In this document: in pieces, positions 35,401 through 47,619 of the stretch
How positions within the stretch are numbered: the first letter of the stretch is position 1
Layout of the letters: the number at the start of each line of letters is the position of its first letter
NCBI RefSeq assembly: GCF_026914185.1
Contig: NC_070563.1
Span: forward strand, 3,927,001-3,991,000
Direction of reading: 5' to 3'
DNA from: Puccinia triticina
Lineage: Eukaryota > Basidiomycota > Pucciniomycetes > Pucciniales > Pucciniaceae
DNA length: 64,000 bases
Program-made: the position numbers and the translations under genes
The notes under the pieces: model-generated
What the model was told of the DNA's origin: nothing
The model's database searches: none
Seen by the model: the letters and a program-made list of their open reading frames with translations, nothing else

Positions 35401-38130
35401 GGGTTTTGTGGTCATCCACGGTACACAATGAATCTTCAGGGCCATTTGATCATTTTGGTACCAATATCATGGAATAACTCCCATTCTGGCCTGAGATGTA
35501 GTGGCAGAAATACCAAGAAACTACCAAATTAGTGATATTTGGCAACTGATCACATTGTGGCTGCTACATTTAGGGGTTTTGTGGTCATTCAAGGTACACA
35601 ATGAATCTTCAGGGGCATTTGATAATTTTGGTACCAATATCATGGAAGAACTCCCACGCTGGGCTGAGATATAGTGGCAGAAACACCAAGAAACTACCAA
35701 ATTAGGGATATTTGGCAACTGATCACATGGTGGCTGCTATATTTGGGGGTTTTGTGGTCATCCAAGATATTCAATGAATTCTTGAGGGCATGTCATCATT
35801 TTGGTACCAATATCATGGAAGAACTCCTGTGCTGCGCTGAGATATAGTGGCAGAAACACCAAGAAACTACCGAATTAGTGATATTTGGCAACTGATCACA
35901 TTGTGGCTGCTACATTTCGGGGTTTTGTCGTCATCCAAGGTACTCAATGAATCTTTGAGGGCATTTGATCATTTTGGTACCAGTATCATGGAAGAGCTCC
36001 CATGCTGTGCTGAGATATAGTGGCAGAAACATCAAGAAACCACCAAATTAGTGATATTTGGCAACTGATCACATTGTGGCTGCTACATTTGGGGGTTTTG
36101 TGGTCATCCAAGGTACTCAATGAATGTTTGAGGGCATGTGATCATTTTGGTACCAATATCATGGAAGAACTCCTATGCTGCCCTGAGATATAGTGGCAGA
36201 AACACCAAGAAACTACCAAATTAGTGATATTTGGCGACTGATCACATTGTGGCTGCTACATTTCGGGGTTTTGTCGTCATCCAAGGTACTCAATGAATCT
36301 TTGAGGGCATTTGATCATTTTGGTACCAGTATCATGGAAGAGCTCCCACGCTGTGCTGAGATATAGTGGCAGAAACATCAAGAAACTACCAAATTAGTGA
36401 TATTTGTCAACTAATCACATTGTGGCTGCTACATTTGGGGGTTTTGTGGTCATCCAAGGTACTAAATGAATGTTTGAGGGAATGTGATCATTTTGGTGCC
36501 AATATCATGGAAGAACTCCCATGCTGCGCTGAGATATAGTGGCAGAAACACCAAGAAACTACCAAATTAGTGATATTTGGCAACTGATCACATTGTGGCT
36601 GCTACATTTGGGGGTTTTGTGGTCATTCAAGGTACCCAATGAATCTTCAGGGGCATTTGATCATTTTGGTAGCAATATCATGGAAGAACTCCCATGCTGC
36701 GCTGAGATATAGTGGCAGAAACACCAAGAAACTACCAAATTAGTGATATTTGGCAACTGATCACATTGTGGCTGCTACATTTGGGGGTTTTGTGGTCATC
36801 CAAGGTCCTCAATCAATCTTTGAGGGCATTTGATCATCTTGGTACCAATATCATGGAAGAACTCCCATGCTGCGCTGAGATATAGTGGCAGAAACACCAA
36901 GAAACTACCAAATTAGTGAGATTTTGCAACTGGTCAGATTGTAGCTGCTACATTTGGAGGTTTTGTGGTCATTTAAGGTACAGAATGAATCCTTGGTGGC
37001 TATTGATCATCATGATACCAATATCATGGAAGAACTCCCAGGCTGTGTTGAGATATAGTGGCAGAAACACCAAGAAACTACCAAATCAGTGATATTTGGC
37101 AACTGATCAGATTGTAGGGGCTACATTAGGGGGTTTCGTGGTCATTTAAGGTACACAATGAATCCTTGGGGGCTATTAATCATTTGGATTGCAATATTGT
37201 GGAAGAATTCCCAGGCTGTGTTGAGATATAGTGGCAGCAACACCAAGAAACTACCAAATTAGCGACATTTGGCAACTGAACAGATTGTAGCTGCTACATT
37301 TGGGTTATGTGGTAATTTAAGGTACAAAAATGAATCCTTGGGGGCTATTGATCATTTTGATACCAATATCATGGAAGAACTCCCACGCTGTGTTGAGATA
37401 TAGTGGCAGAAAGGGCCAGCAACTACCAAATTAGTGATAAATGGGAACTGATCACATTGTTGCTGCTGCATAATGGATGCGACCCCAAATAAATTATATT
37501 TTAAAATATTTCTGGGTTTTATATGCAGAAAAATTGTCCGATGAAATTTTATGTGGAAATATTCCTCATTAATCTGTGGTTGATAACAAAGGAGATAAAA
37601 AAAAGAACCTGACAAAAATATGCTAAACCATGGTAAACTAATTTCAAAAAGGCCTTCTATGCATGTAGCACTTCAAGTATGATATGCAATATCTTGAGCA
37701 AGTTCAACCAACCAAATTGAAAATGTGTGCAGGATGATATCATGAGAGAGGTCAGGGGTCAATGTTTTTCCTCTTTTGAAAAAAAGTCGATTTGGAGACT
37801 TGATCTGACAACATCAATTGTTGAAGTAAAAAAAAAAAAGAAAAAAAATTTGAGACCCCTCAGCTACCCTGGATTAATCCTAAAACTTGCAACGTCTTTT
37901 TTTCAGGAAGAATTGAGTGGTGTATGTAGAAATTTATGAATGCTATCAGGCAAAAGAAAAAAAAAAATCCTGTGGCTTGAAGCTAACACAGGCAGAAGGA
38001 GAGAGATTATAGAATAGTATCAAGGAGACATGGAAAGCAGACAAAGGTATCAAGAGGAATAAAAAAAAAAAAAATGGTCAATATAAATTGATCAATATAC
38101 GACATCACAAATTCATCCATCTTGGTAGTG
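32417..38130. mobile_element. CACTA-type (CMC/EnSpm) non-autonomous element, 5.7 kb
   Basis: The ends are CACTACCAAGATGGATGAAT and its complement, with the 3-bp target duplication tga at 32414-32416 and 38131-38133. CACTA ends plus a 3-bp duplication are the defining marks of the CACTA superfamily. The terminal inverted repeats are unusually long, about 680 bp (to about 33100 and from about 37450). They include matching poly-A/T runs and the attgatcaatat blocks. The rest is a 173-bp satellite. No transposase gene is present. Confidence 0.88.
33080..37450. repeat. 173-bp satellite array inside the CACTA element
   Basis: The block ctaccaaattagtgatatttg occurs at 33618, 33791, 33964, 34137 and so on, a regular 173-bp spacing, for about 24 copies. 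The first one or two copies (33080-33365) are reversed, and orientation flips at about 33366-33375, so the element is an unequal palindrome. Copies towards 37000-37400 are more diverged. Minus-strand frames of about 65 codons (MPNITNLVVSWCFCHYIS) recur because of the repeat, not because of selection. Confidence 0.9.
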
Positions 38131-38133
38131 TGA

Positions 38134-39344
38134 TGCTGTCCTCATCCGCGCCGTGTAGGAACGTTGGGGATGCCGAGGAAGGGTGTGAGGAGGGTGTTTT
38201 GAAGGGCGCGGTACCTGTGGCCATGTGAAGCCTGGCTGTCCACCGGGGGCCGCTCCTGCGTCGCCCCCGGCGCCTGGCAAGAATGCAATGAGACGACAGC
38301 AAGGGGTGTCACCGCCGCGGTCTGGGGCCACGACCAGCAGAGCAGCCGCAGGCAAATAGCAGGAGGCTCACGTTGTGATGCTCGCCGGTTTCAAGAGCGG
38401 GAAAGGTGCAAGCAAACTTAGTTGCTGATCCATTTCAGGGAGAAGGTGGTCTATTTATAGACCAAGGGATGAGACGGCTCAACAATAGGAAGAGATAGAG
38501 AGAAGATAAGAATAGAGGAGACTCATTGAATGAGCTCGTGAGGGATTCGAGAAGATACAAAGGAAGGCAGGACTGGATTTGGTAAACTAATGTACATGCT
38601 TTGAGATAAAAGGAGAAAGAGAGATAATACAGAAGGCCGCAAACGGCTCGCATAAGGGATATTGGGCCGAGAGCGGCAAACAACAGACTAGGATATTTGA
38701 CTAAGAGTAGCGAAGAAAAGAAGACCGAGAGCGGCCAGAAGTGTAGAAGAGACTGCAGAGGGCGATACCTTATGACCCGGAGAAGCGGCCGTTGCCTTAA
38801 GTGGAAGCCGGGGCTTCACATCATCCCCTCCGAGCTTCCAAGCTTCCGAGCTTGGTTTAGGTAAAGGGAATTTGTCCGCAGGCTTGTCGTTGTGCCTCGT
38901 TGTTGCCTGCAAGAATTCCAGTAGCCTTGTGCACATTGATGCTGAACTGTAATTTAGAAGCTGATCCGTGATATCTTTTGAGACGGTCCCCGTTAGTAGT
39001 AGACTTGTGAATCAGCGGGCTCAGCCAGTGATGGCATATTAGATGTGGTGGGGCGGGGGATCCGGGATGACCTTTGGTGAGGGAGGATCAGGGAGGAAGC
39101 GGAGGGGAAGACAAGGGGGAGATGAGCAGAGAGTGATGGTTGTTGGTGAAGAGGCTGCAGCGGTGGTGGGATGGGGGCACATCAAGTGGGCTTGAGGGGT
39201 GGCACAGAAGAGCCAAAACGGAGCGGGTTATATAGCCAAGTTCTCCTAGTGGGTGATGGGGGTAGCCCTAAGTGGAAGATTGGTGTGTGTTGCGGCTCCA
39301 CAGCATCACTACATACTGCGGCGCCACCGCGGAGAAATTGGTGA
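38134..39344. other. Copy A cargo, no intact gene
   Basis: GC-rich sequence holding the LTR remnant at 38374-38820. The rest (38134-38373 and 38821-39344) shows no recognised coding region. Confidence 0.5.
38374..38820 (-). mobile_element. LTR retrotransposon remnant (single LTR with purine tract)
   Basis: A 447-bp block runs from TGTGATG to CTTCACA, giving 5-bp inverted ends TGTGA/TCACA. On the minus strand it is directly preceded by a purine-rich tract, ctcggaggggatga, typical of a 3' LTR. A tctataaataga TATA-like box lies in its second half at about 38455. No partner LTR or internal genes remain. Confidence 0.5.
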
Positions 39345-39349
39345 TCAAA

Positions 39350-39790
39350 CCACCGGCCTGCTCACTGGCCGGCGCATCCCGTCGAGCTCGTGAGTCCTTG
39401 CGTACACGTGGCGCCAAGCAGTCGAGGCCGACTGCTTGGAATCTGTGTGGCCACTGTGTGGCGCAGCGCTCATGGCATCTATCACCGGCGCAATCATGAC
39501 CGGTGCGAAACGGCAGCGTCCTTACCTGACGCTGCCATAGGACGCCGCCCCAACCAAGACGCTTGGGTGGCATCGCCCACGGGCGCCGGACTGATGGTGT
39601 CAAGGGCAGCTGTCCACCTGCGGCCTCTACTGGCGCCCCCACGGCCCTCACGACCCCAAGCGTGACATGGTGGTGTCAGTATTCCAACCTGGTCATCCTG
39701 GCGTACTGTACCGCCCACCTGGCGCATGTACGACTGAAGCGTCAGGTGGGCGCAGGCGCTTTTGCCGATTTGCCCGGGTGTGTACATATA
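39350..39790. repeat. Dispersed right-end repeat, copy A
   Basis: Contains gctcactggccggcgcatcc, the caccggcgcaatcatgaccg block and, near its end, inverted cgcccacctg/caggtgggcg arms. The same sequence occurs at 57797-58106 and continues at 62107-62238, where a MULE splits it. This copy is therefore the uninterrupted version of that site. Confidence 0.9.
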
Positions 39791-40500
39791 CCAACTCTCC
39801 AAGATGGATCCTTCTTGGCGGATGGGTATACTACACATACACCAGCTCGTCGCCGAGAGGGATTCCTCTTGACGGGCTGGTATGATACACCAGCTCGCCG
39901 AGAGGGCTTCCTCTCGGCTGGCTGGTATACATACACCAGCTCGCCGAGAGGGCATCCTCTCGGCTGGCTGGTATACATCCACCAGCTCGCCGAGAGGGCT
40001 TCCTCTCGGCTGGCTGGTATACATCCACCAGCTCGCCGAGAGGGCTTCCTCTCGGCTGGCTGGTATACATCCACCAGCTCGCCGAGAGGGCTTCCTCTTG
40101 GCTGGCTGGTATACATCCACCAGCTCGCCGAGAGGGCTTCCTCTCGGCTGGCTGGTATACATCCACCAGCTCGCCGAGAGGACTTCCTCTCGGCTGGCTG
40201 GTATACATACGCCAGCTCGCCGAGAGGGCTTCACGCCAGCTCCCAAGAGGGCTTCCCCTCGGCTGGCTGGTATACATATACCAGCTCGCCGAGAGGGCTT
40301 CCTCTCGGCGGGCTGGAACACGTACACCAGCTCGCCAAGAGGGCTTCCTCTTGGCGGGCTGGAACACGTACACCAGCTCGCCAAGAGGGCTTTGTCTCGG
40401 CGGGCTGGAACACGTACACCAGCTCGCCAAGGGGGCTTCCTCTCGGCGGGGTGGTATACATACACCAACCGGCCGAGGAGGCTTCCTTGCTTACTTAGCC
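39790..40500. repeat. 46-bp hairpin minisatellite
   Basis: About 13-15 copies spaced 46 bp (ccagctcgcc at 39890, 39936, 39982, 40028 and so on). Each has a perfect stem ccgagagg-gctt-cctctcgg. Because 46 is not a multiple of three, several frames on both strands stay open for 200-378 codons. These are not genes. Confidence 0.9.
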
Positions 40501-40640
40501 GCAAAAATTCTCCACACCCGTGGGTACCTGCTTCCTGCTCCTCAGAGGGGTGCCGGTGCGGGTGCGGGTGCTGAGAATTAGTGGTTTCTTGGGGAGGTAC
40601 CCACACCTGTGGCGGGTACCCGGGTATCAAGTGACATCCT

Positions 40641-42393
40641 TATGTGGTACACATGAAGATCTGTGATCTATGTTGAGTCCACCCCTTTGTTCAAAAAGGA
40701 TCCTTCACTTTTTGCCTGAAGAGACTCTCACTCTTGAGGTGATTCCTTTTTTTCCAGACTTGTTTACTATTAACAAGACAATTCCATTTCTGGTGACAAC
40801 AAGCCCATGTACCAGGATAATTCCAGCTATGAAGGTACCTCAGCAATCAACACACGTCTTAGGAGATGAGTGAGAAGGCCAACTTCATGCATTGTGTTGT
40901 CCAGAAGCTATATTTTTGCGCTTTTGAGCAACCTTTTCTTGTCATCATCTCACTCCCCAAAGCCTTCAGGCCAAAAGCAGTGAAGTACTTCATCAACCAT
41001 TACGAGACAAGGCTGGTTGTCAACGCCTGCCACATCATTCATGAGCTGCACTACGCACATGTGACCTTGTCCATTAAGGTCATCATCTCCGCCAAAAGCA
41101 CAGGAACTCCAGCCTGTTGAGCCCTAGACTGTCTTTGCTGGGGAACAACCCCGGCGCCTGAAGTGATTGGACTAACAGCTTGGCATCAGCATCCAAGAAA
41201 TTGAAGGAAGGATGTTGGACGCAGCACTTTCTTTGGGAAAAAAAGTTACACATGTGTACTGAAATCAACACCCTTTCACCAAAGCTTGAAGTTGTTCCCA
41301 TCCTACAGCTCACATTCCTTCAAGTCCAGCTTCACTGAATTCATTTGGCTGCACCTCTGGGATGCTTGGGATGCTCAAAGGGGTTGCATGACTCAATCAA
41401 ACCATTGCTCTTGTGTGGTTGGGCAACTGACCTGGCTCAGGTTGGACAAAAGGGCACAACATTGTGTTCTTCTAAACTCAGTGGCTACTGTGTCTCAGCC
41501 AACCAACCTATATATTTGATTGCAGCTTAGCCATGTTTTGAACTGCACTAATGCTCTGGTTAGTGAATTCTGCCTTTCTTTTCCCCCTCCCCCCCACTTC
41601 CCCCACATTTTGTTATTTATTTGACCTGCCAATTTTAGTTTATTTTTTCTGATGCTGGAGATTAGTTTTTTTTTTTTCTGCAATGTCATGCATCCTGAGG
41701 GAAGAAGAAAAATTAAAATGAGGCCTGTCCTGATTGGGTGTTATTTTTTTTTTTTTTTGATTTTTCTCAGATGTGTCAAACTGTGGTGAATGTTGAATGA
41801 GTCCCCTTGAATCTTTTGAACTGACTTATTTGTGATCCATACTTCAAATAATAAGAAGGCAAAGTTTGATTTTCTCAAACTTATGGGTCTTTGTCAAGTT
41901 CACCCAGGCTGTTCTGCAAAATCATGCAATGGTTGTACAGTGCCCTATCAAGTGTTCAGGGTGGTGCCAAAGCTTTTCCACCAGACCTCTGGCTAAAAAA
42001 AACTCATAGGAACCTGTACATACCTGGTAAAATTGCTTTGTTGAAAGGTTTTCCTCCACTTAAAAGTGGGAGAAATACTATGGAAAGATTTTCAAGTTTG
42101 AATTTGAGCTTGGTGGCCTTTTGCTGTGCTGGGGTTTGCAGCAGCGAAGCCGCCTTGGCCTCTAGTTTTTAAATAAAGAAAAAAATAACATATCTGACTT
42201 GCAATTGACATTGCTTCAAAGTTTGAGCCTGAACTACTGTTGATTAGTCTGGAATTTGGGAATTGCTGTCTTCCCAAGTTGTGTTAGTATTTTTTTCCTC
42301 TTCAGGCTTCTGTCTATTGTAGAAGTAGAGTAATTTTTTGAATTAAATTTTTGACTTCTTTTGGTTTTGAAGCGGTTGACTTGAATTGGCGTG
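40641..42393. other. No gene recognised
   Basis: Mixed-composition sequence with T-runs near 41660 and 41745. Short frames such as 40866-41120 show no recognisable domain. Confidence 0.45.
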
Positions 42394-42489
42394 TGTCACA
42401 CTAACGTACGCCCGTACGTTTGTGTGACAACCGGGAGTCCTACACTGCGCGCCTCCTCGGAGAGGCTTATGTAATAAGCTCCTCAACTG

Positions 42490-43560
42490 GCCAGGTGGAT
42501 CTCTTCAACCCACACTCCAATCAATGGCCGACCACCAGCTGGAGTACACACTCCGCTTGATGAACGGCAATCAAGCGGAGTATACATCTCACTCAATGAC
42601 TGGGCATCAACTGGGGTGTGTACTCCACTAATGATGACCGGCCATCAAATCCTGTGCACACCACTCGATGACCGGCCATCGAGCAGCGTTCTGGGGTTTA
42701 ATGCCGCTCAATGGCCATTGAGTGGAGTACATACTCCACTCAATGGCCGAGTGCTCCCCCCTCGATGACCTGTCTGTACAGGTCATCAAGAGGACATGTG
42801 ACTCCCCTCGATGGCTGGCACAGACCAGTCATTGAGAGGAGATGTTACTCCCCTCAATGGCTGGTACGGACCGGTCATCAAGAGGAATTATTCCCCTTGA
42901 TGACCTGTATTGACCGGTCATCAAGAGGTGTAAGTCCCCTCGATGACCGGCACAGACTGATTATCATTGAGGGGAGGTGTTACTCCTCTTGATGACCCGT
43001 ATAGACCGGTCATCGAGAGGTGGAAGTGCCCTCGATGACCGGCACAGACTAGTCATCAAGGGGAGGTGTTACTCCTCTTGATGACCTGGACGGACATCGA
43101 GGGAAGAGAGGAGTAACACATCCTGTTGATGAACAGCCTGTACCGGTCATCGAGAGGTGTGAGTCCCCTCGATGACCGGCATAATCCGGTCATCAAGAGG
43201 TTTGAGTCCCCTCTATGACCGGCACGGACCATTCATGGAGAGGAGGTGTGAATCTCCTTGATGCCGGTCTGTACCGGTCATTGGGGGGAATCACACCTCT
43301 TGATGACCTGTACACACCTGTCATTGAAGTGTGACTCCCTTTGATGACCAGCACGGGCCAGTCATCAAGAGGAGGTGTGAACCTCCTCAATCCAGGTCTG
43401 TACTGGTCATCGGGGGGAATCACTCCTCTTGATGACCTGTACACACCGGTCATTGAGAGGCACATGTGAGTCTCCTCGATGACCGGCATGGACCAGTCAT
43501 TGAGAGGAGATTCCACTCCAATCAAGTTTTTTTTCTTTTGCCCCCGTGGTGTACCAGTGA
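42490..43560. repeat. Diverged hairpin minisatellite sharing the 41-bp core
   Basis: Roughly 40-bp units carry gatgaccgg and catcaagagg/cctctcgatg arms, the same core as the array at 29640-30660, but more diverged. A gtgtcac...gtacgcccgtac palindrome at 42394-42429 lies about 60 bp before the array. No terminal inverted repeats were found. Confidence 0.7.
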
Positions 43561-44303
43561 TCAAGAGGTGTCAGCGGGCTTCCGGGTGAGCAAGACAGGG
43601 TGTGTACATAGTATACCCTGCTTGACTGGGGTTCAACTTGAACCCCATATGCACTCCAGCTCTGGCTGGAGAGCTCTGCACTCCCCTTTCAGGGAGGATA
43701 AATATCATGAATGGAGTGCTGGGGATATGCACTTTAATTTTATGGAGTGGGACTCACCGGCACTCAATAAATCGGCTGGCCACTGCAGTTCTTTGTGGTG
43801 CACTCCAAAGACTCTTGAGTCCTTGGTTCTGCACTCCAGCCAACTTGGAGTATTCTACTCTGTACTCCAACAATCATTGGAGCGCGCACTCCATACACTC
43901 ACTTGTGGAGTGCTTTTGGGATGTTTTTGGAGTGTACTTAGGCTGACCCAAAAAAATACCAAAACATGCATCAGAGCAATCTACAGGGTATGGGTATACA
44001 CGGAGGTAAAAAATCAGGTCAAAACATTCATATATTTGGTCAATATTGTGGATCAAGTCCACCTGATCACAGTTGGGCTTAGTTTCAGCATAGGTATGGT
44101 GTATCTTCTACATGTACCTTCCACAATACATCTCATACAATTCCATTTTGTATCCGGTTAGATTGCGCCTGACATCGACCATTCTTTGAACAAAGATCAG
44201 ACCAACTTCAAACCAACTTTAAACCAGTACCTTACAAGGTTCGGACCAAACCTCGGCATGGATTATGCAAAGGCACTCGTAAACAGGTGCTGAGCAAACG
44301 TCC
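43561..44303. other. Non-coding region with ggagtg motifs
   Basis: Between 43640 and 43940 the gcactcc/ggagtg motif recurs about a dozen times, recalling the interior of the 923-bp element at 25821. No clear ends were found. Confidence 0.4.
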
Positions 44304-47276
44304 GTGGTGATAAGTACTTCCTTCCTCTCCACTATACTTGACTCCCTTGATGTAGTAAACATGAACATTTCCACTCTTGATGCAAATAGTGAAGCCAACC
44401 TGAAGACCATTGTAAATGAATGTGATTCCCTACTTCATGATCTTAAGTCTGATTATGGAGCAAACTCTTCTGATATCCTGAACTGTGTCAAGAAACCTTT
44501 GCCAATTGAATTCCAACCCCAGCACCTGGAAATACTTAAGAAATTACTTAAAGAAAGTGAGGAACTGAGGAAAACATCCAACAAAACTGAGAATTTGTTG
44601 AACAAATTCTCAATGAGCATAAAAGATATTGGTAAAGAATCTCAGTACAACCTGTTGAGCAAGATTGAAGCTATGATATCTTCGCACTCAGACTATGTAA
44701 TATTTTCTTTAAAACAAGATATTATCATTAATCAAAAGAAAAACGAGGATATGTTAGCAGACATAAAAAATCTTTTGATACAACAAGGATCACGGATGAG
44801 TAACTTAGAACTAGTGTCTGACGCAATGTACAAACAGATGAGCTTAGTAAACAACGAGTTGCATCAGCTAAATAATAAGACTGAAGAAATACTTACAAGA
44901 AAAACTGAGTGCGCCCCCTCTCCTCGCGCAGATAACAACACTGCGAAGTACAACAACCCCTTCATGAGAGATGAGGCGCCACATAAAGGAAAAAGTAATG
45001 GATTTCATCAGAAGGATAGTAACAGCCCATATGATGAAAACAGAAACAGTCCTCATAATAACCCCTCCAATGGCCCTCGTCATTCCACTAGCTTTAGGAC
45101 TATGGATAAAGCGGCCATACATAAGCTACTCCCTCCCATCAAAGACTGGACCAAATTTACAGGGCAAGGAGATTATGATCACGTTAATTTTATCCGGTAA
45201 ATAGACCATATGTTAACCTTGTACAGAGCTGATGACGAAGTTGCCGTTGTCAGGTTGCCCCGCCTATTTGAAGGAGTAGCATTAGATTGGTTCGTGAATA
45301 AGCAAGAAAAAGTGGGGGAACAATCTTGGGGAACTTGGAAAGAGCTGATAAAAGCTAGATTTGGTACCCAACATTGGAGAAATGGGGTCCGCTTAGCCCT
45401 AGATAAAGACTTCTTTGATCCCACAAGACATGTCGCACATGAATGGTGCCTTGTCCAGAAGAGCAGCATTGATGCAATACATCCCTCAGCCACATTGGAA
45501 GAAAGAAACAATTGGATGCTCAATCAACTGAGGTATAATATTCAACATCCTATGAGATGCCGGATAGGCAATAGAAGCGTAGACTTAGCAGATTTCATCA
45601 CTACTCTGGAAGAAGTAGTTGAGCACACGGGTTTTAACCGAAGATTTAAAACTACGCCAGAGAAGGAGACAAGTCCAACGGAAACGCCTAGACAGGATAA
45701 AGCTACACCAAGCAACAAGCCTCTCAGGAAATTACAGCAGCCCAAATGTTATAACTGTGGCAAAAAGGGGCACAAGAGACCTGATTGTCCCCATCCTCGT
45801 AAAAAGATTATGAATGTAGAGAAAGAATCAGACTCCAATTTTGGAGAAGAATTGGATAATGCATCGGAGCTTAACCTGATAGTCAATGATTATGAGGATG
45901 ACTACGGAGTCCATGTTATACAAGCAGACATTGGCAATGACCTTAGCATAAATACCATCCATGGCAAATCTCACTTGCCCCAGAAATGGGATCCAAGCAT
46001 GGGAGTGGGCCATGTAACCGACGCTAAGATCCTCACTAACAAACCAGAGCTAGGAAAAAATTACACTCTGGGTAAATCCAGCTACACTACAGTTTTGTTT
46101 TCCGGAGTAGAGTTGAAGGTCTTGCTGGATATAGGAGCCTTCTGCTCATGCACAAGTCAAGGTTTCCTTGATTCTTGTTACCCTGCTTGGAGGGATAATT
46201 TGCTTCCTTTACCAAAAGCAAAATTCAGTAGTTGTAGTTCAGTGATGCAGCCGGTAGGAATAGTATCCATGCCATTAATATTTCCTCACACGCAAGGATC
46301 AGTCAGACTTGTGGTAGAATTTGTGGTTCTGAAGGAGGCAGTGTGTGAGTAACTTATCCTGGGCAACGAAACATTCTGTATGTACGGCATTGATGTATTC
46401 CAAAGCAAAGAAAGACACTATACAATAGGGGGAAACTGGAAAAAGAAGTTCCTTGTTTGCATACCGGATGCTCTTACAGCAGAAAATGTTGAGGTTCAGA
46501 GAGAGAGAATGCTCTTTAAATCAGATTATCTAGACCAAGCAGCGGTCAACGACAAACTGAGTACGGAACAGAAAGAAGATACCTTACAAATTTGCTTTGA
46601 GAATAAGTCAGCCTTCTGTACCAGCGATGATCCTATTGGGAATATAAAAGATCATGATATGAGCATTGAACTCACTGTACAAGCTCCATACCCGCCCATC
46701 TTAAGGAAAGCTCCATACCCCTTGAGCCCCAAGTCCAGGGAAGCCTTGTAAAACCATATTTCCGAATTATTAGACCTAGGAGTAATCCAGAAAATATGAC
46801 ACAACAAGCAGTTTGATATGACTACACCTGTCATGATAGCCTGGCATAACAAGAAGTCCAGGATGGTAGGAGACTTTTGCGCTTTGAATACTTACACAAA
46901 ACCGGACCACTACCCTATCCCCAGGATAGATCACGCTTTGCATAACTTATCAAAAGCAAAGTATATTAAAACCATGGATGTGCTAAAAGGCTTTCATCAG
47001 ATACCAATAGCCCCCAAAAGCCGCAAATTCCTGAGGATTATTTGCCATCTTGGAGTATTTGAGTATCTCCGAATGCCGTTCCGGATCAAAAATGCCCCTT
47101 CCCACTTTCAGCAAATGATGGACTCTGTTTTTGGAGCTTATATCAGGCAAGGATGGATGATGGTTTACATTGACAATATTATCATTTACTCCGACAACTG
47201 GGAAGATCACAAACAGAAAATTGACTTGGTCCTGAAAAAGGCTATAGAAGTAGGGTTAAAAATCCAAGTTTATTAA
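44304..47276 (+). pseudogene. Ty3/gypsy Gag-Pol remnant
   Basis: A single frame with in-frame stops at about 45198 (TAA), 46350 (TAA), 46749 (TAA) and 46797 (TGA) but no frameshift. Gag is helical and coiled-coil rich (44304-45200), then WFVNKQEKVG and LDKDFFDPTRH. A zinc knuckle CYNCGKKGHKRPDC lies at about 45749. A protease-like motif VLLDIGAFCSC (usually D-S/T-G-A) follows at about 46125. RT shows KSRMVGDFCALN, FHQIPIAPKSRKFLR and FQQMMDSVFG, and the catalytic box reads YIDN instead of YIDD. Coding ends at 47276, before the RT thumb, RNase H and integrase. No LTR was identified. Confidence 0.88.
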
Positions 47277-47446
47277 AGTCTGAGAATCATAGAAAAAAAA
47301 ATCAAGGGTTCTCCCTACAAATTGACCAAAAACAAAAAAAAAGTCAAGGGTTTCCCCTCCAACCAAAGCAGCCAGACAAAATCAGAGCTTGTACCCTTAC
47401 AAATCAAGAAAATCAGCAAAAAAATATTTCCACATAACAATAACAA

Positions 47447-47619
47447 TACGGACTTACTTCACGCACTGTGCAGTGCGCGAAGTTTGCAAACACTTCGCGC
47501 ACTGCGCATGAAGGGCACAACTTTTTCAAATTGTTTTTTGACCAATCAATAGACAAGCTTATTATTGTCCTCTGTGAATTTATTTGGAGTTTTTGGAAGC
47601 TTCCTTGTATGCTTAAAAA
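47447..47619. repeat. MULE left terminal inverted repeat
   Basis: Matches the complement of 54120-54313 over tacggacttac, gtgcagtgcgcgaag, ttgaccaatcaatag, attgtcctctgtgaattta and tatgcttaaaaat, with point differences and one indel. Confidence 0.85.

Larger units (their letters stand above)
31960..40640. mobile_element. Composite repeat, copy A
   Basis: Both ends carry clusters of ggtaccc motifs (31960-32020 and 40510-40625), then ctcgccaagaggg-type minisatellite units, then a cccggtgtgta/tacacaccggg block, arranged in opposite orientation. The left internal block (32154-32398) and right internal block (39350-39790) each recur in copy B at 55145-55392 and 57797-62238. Between them, copy A carries the CACTA element and an LTR remnant, where copy B carries other cargo. 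Element ends and target duplication could not be fixed. Confidence 0.5.

Noticed and set aside
33445..37615. Recurring 65-codon frames (MPNITNLVVSWCFCHYIS...) on the minus strand
   Set aside because: Each is one 173-bp satellite unit plus change. The unit length is not a multiple of three and there is no start or splice context.
39494..40630. A 378-codon minus-strand frame and 230-311-codon plus-strand frames reading as repetitive Pro/Arg/Ser proteins
   Set aside because: They come from the 46-bp tandem repeat, which is open in most frames on both strands. Repetition, not coding selection, explains the length.
29372..43560. CRISPR-like appearance of regularly spaced short repeats
   Set aside because: Units are contiguous tandem minisatellites without unique spacers, and the genome is eukaryotic.
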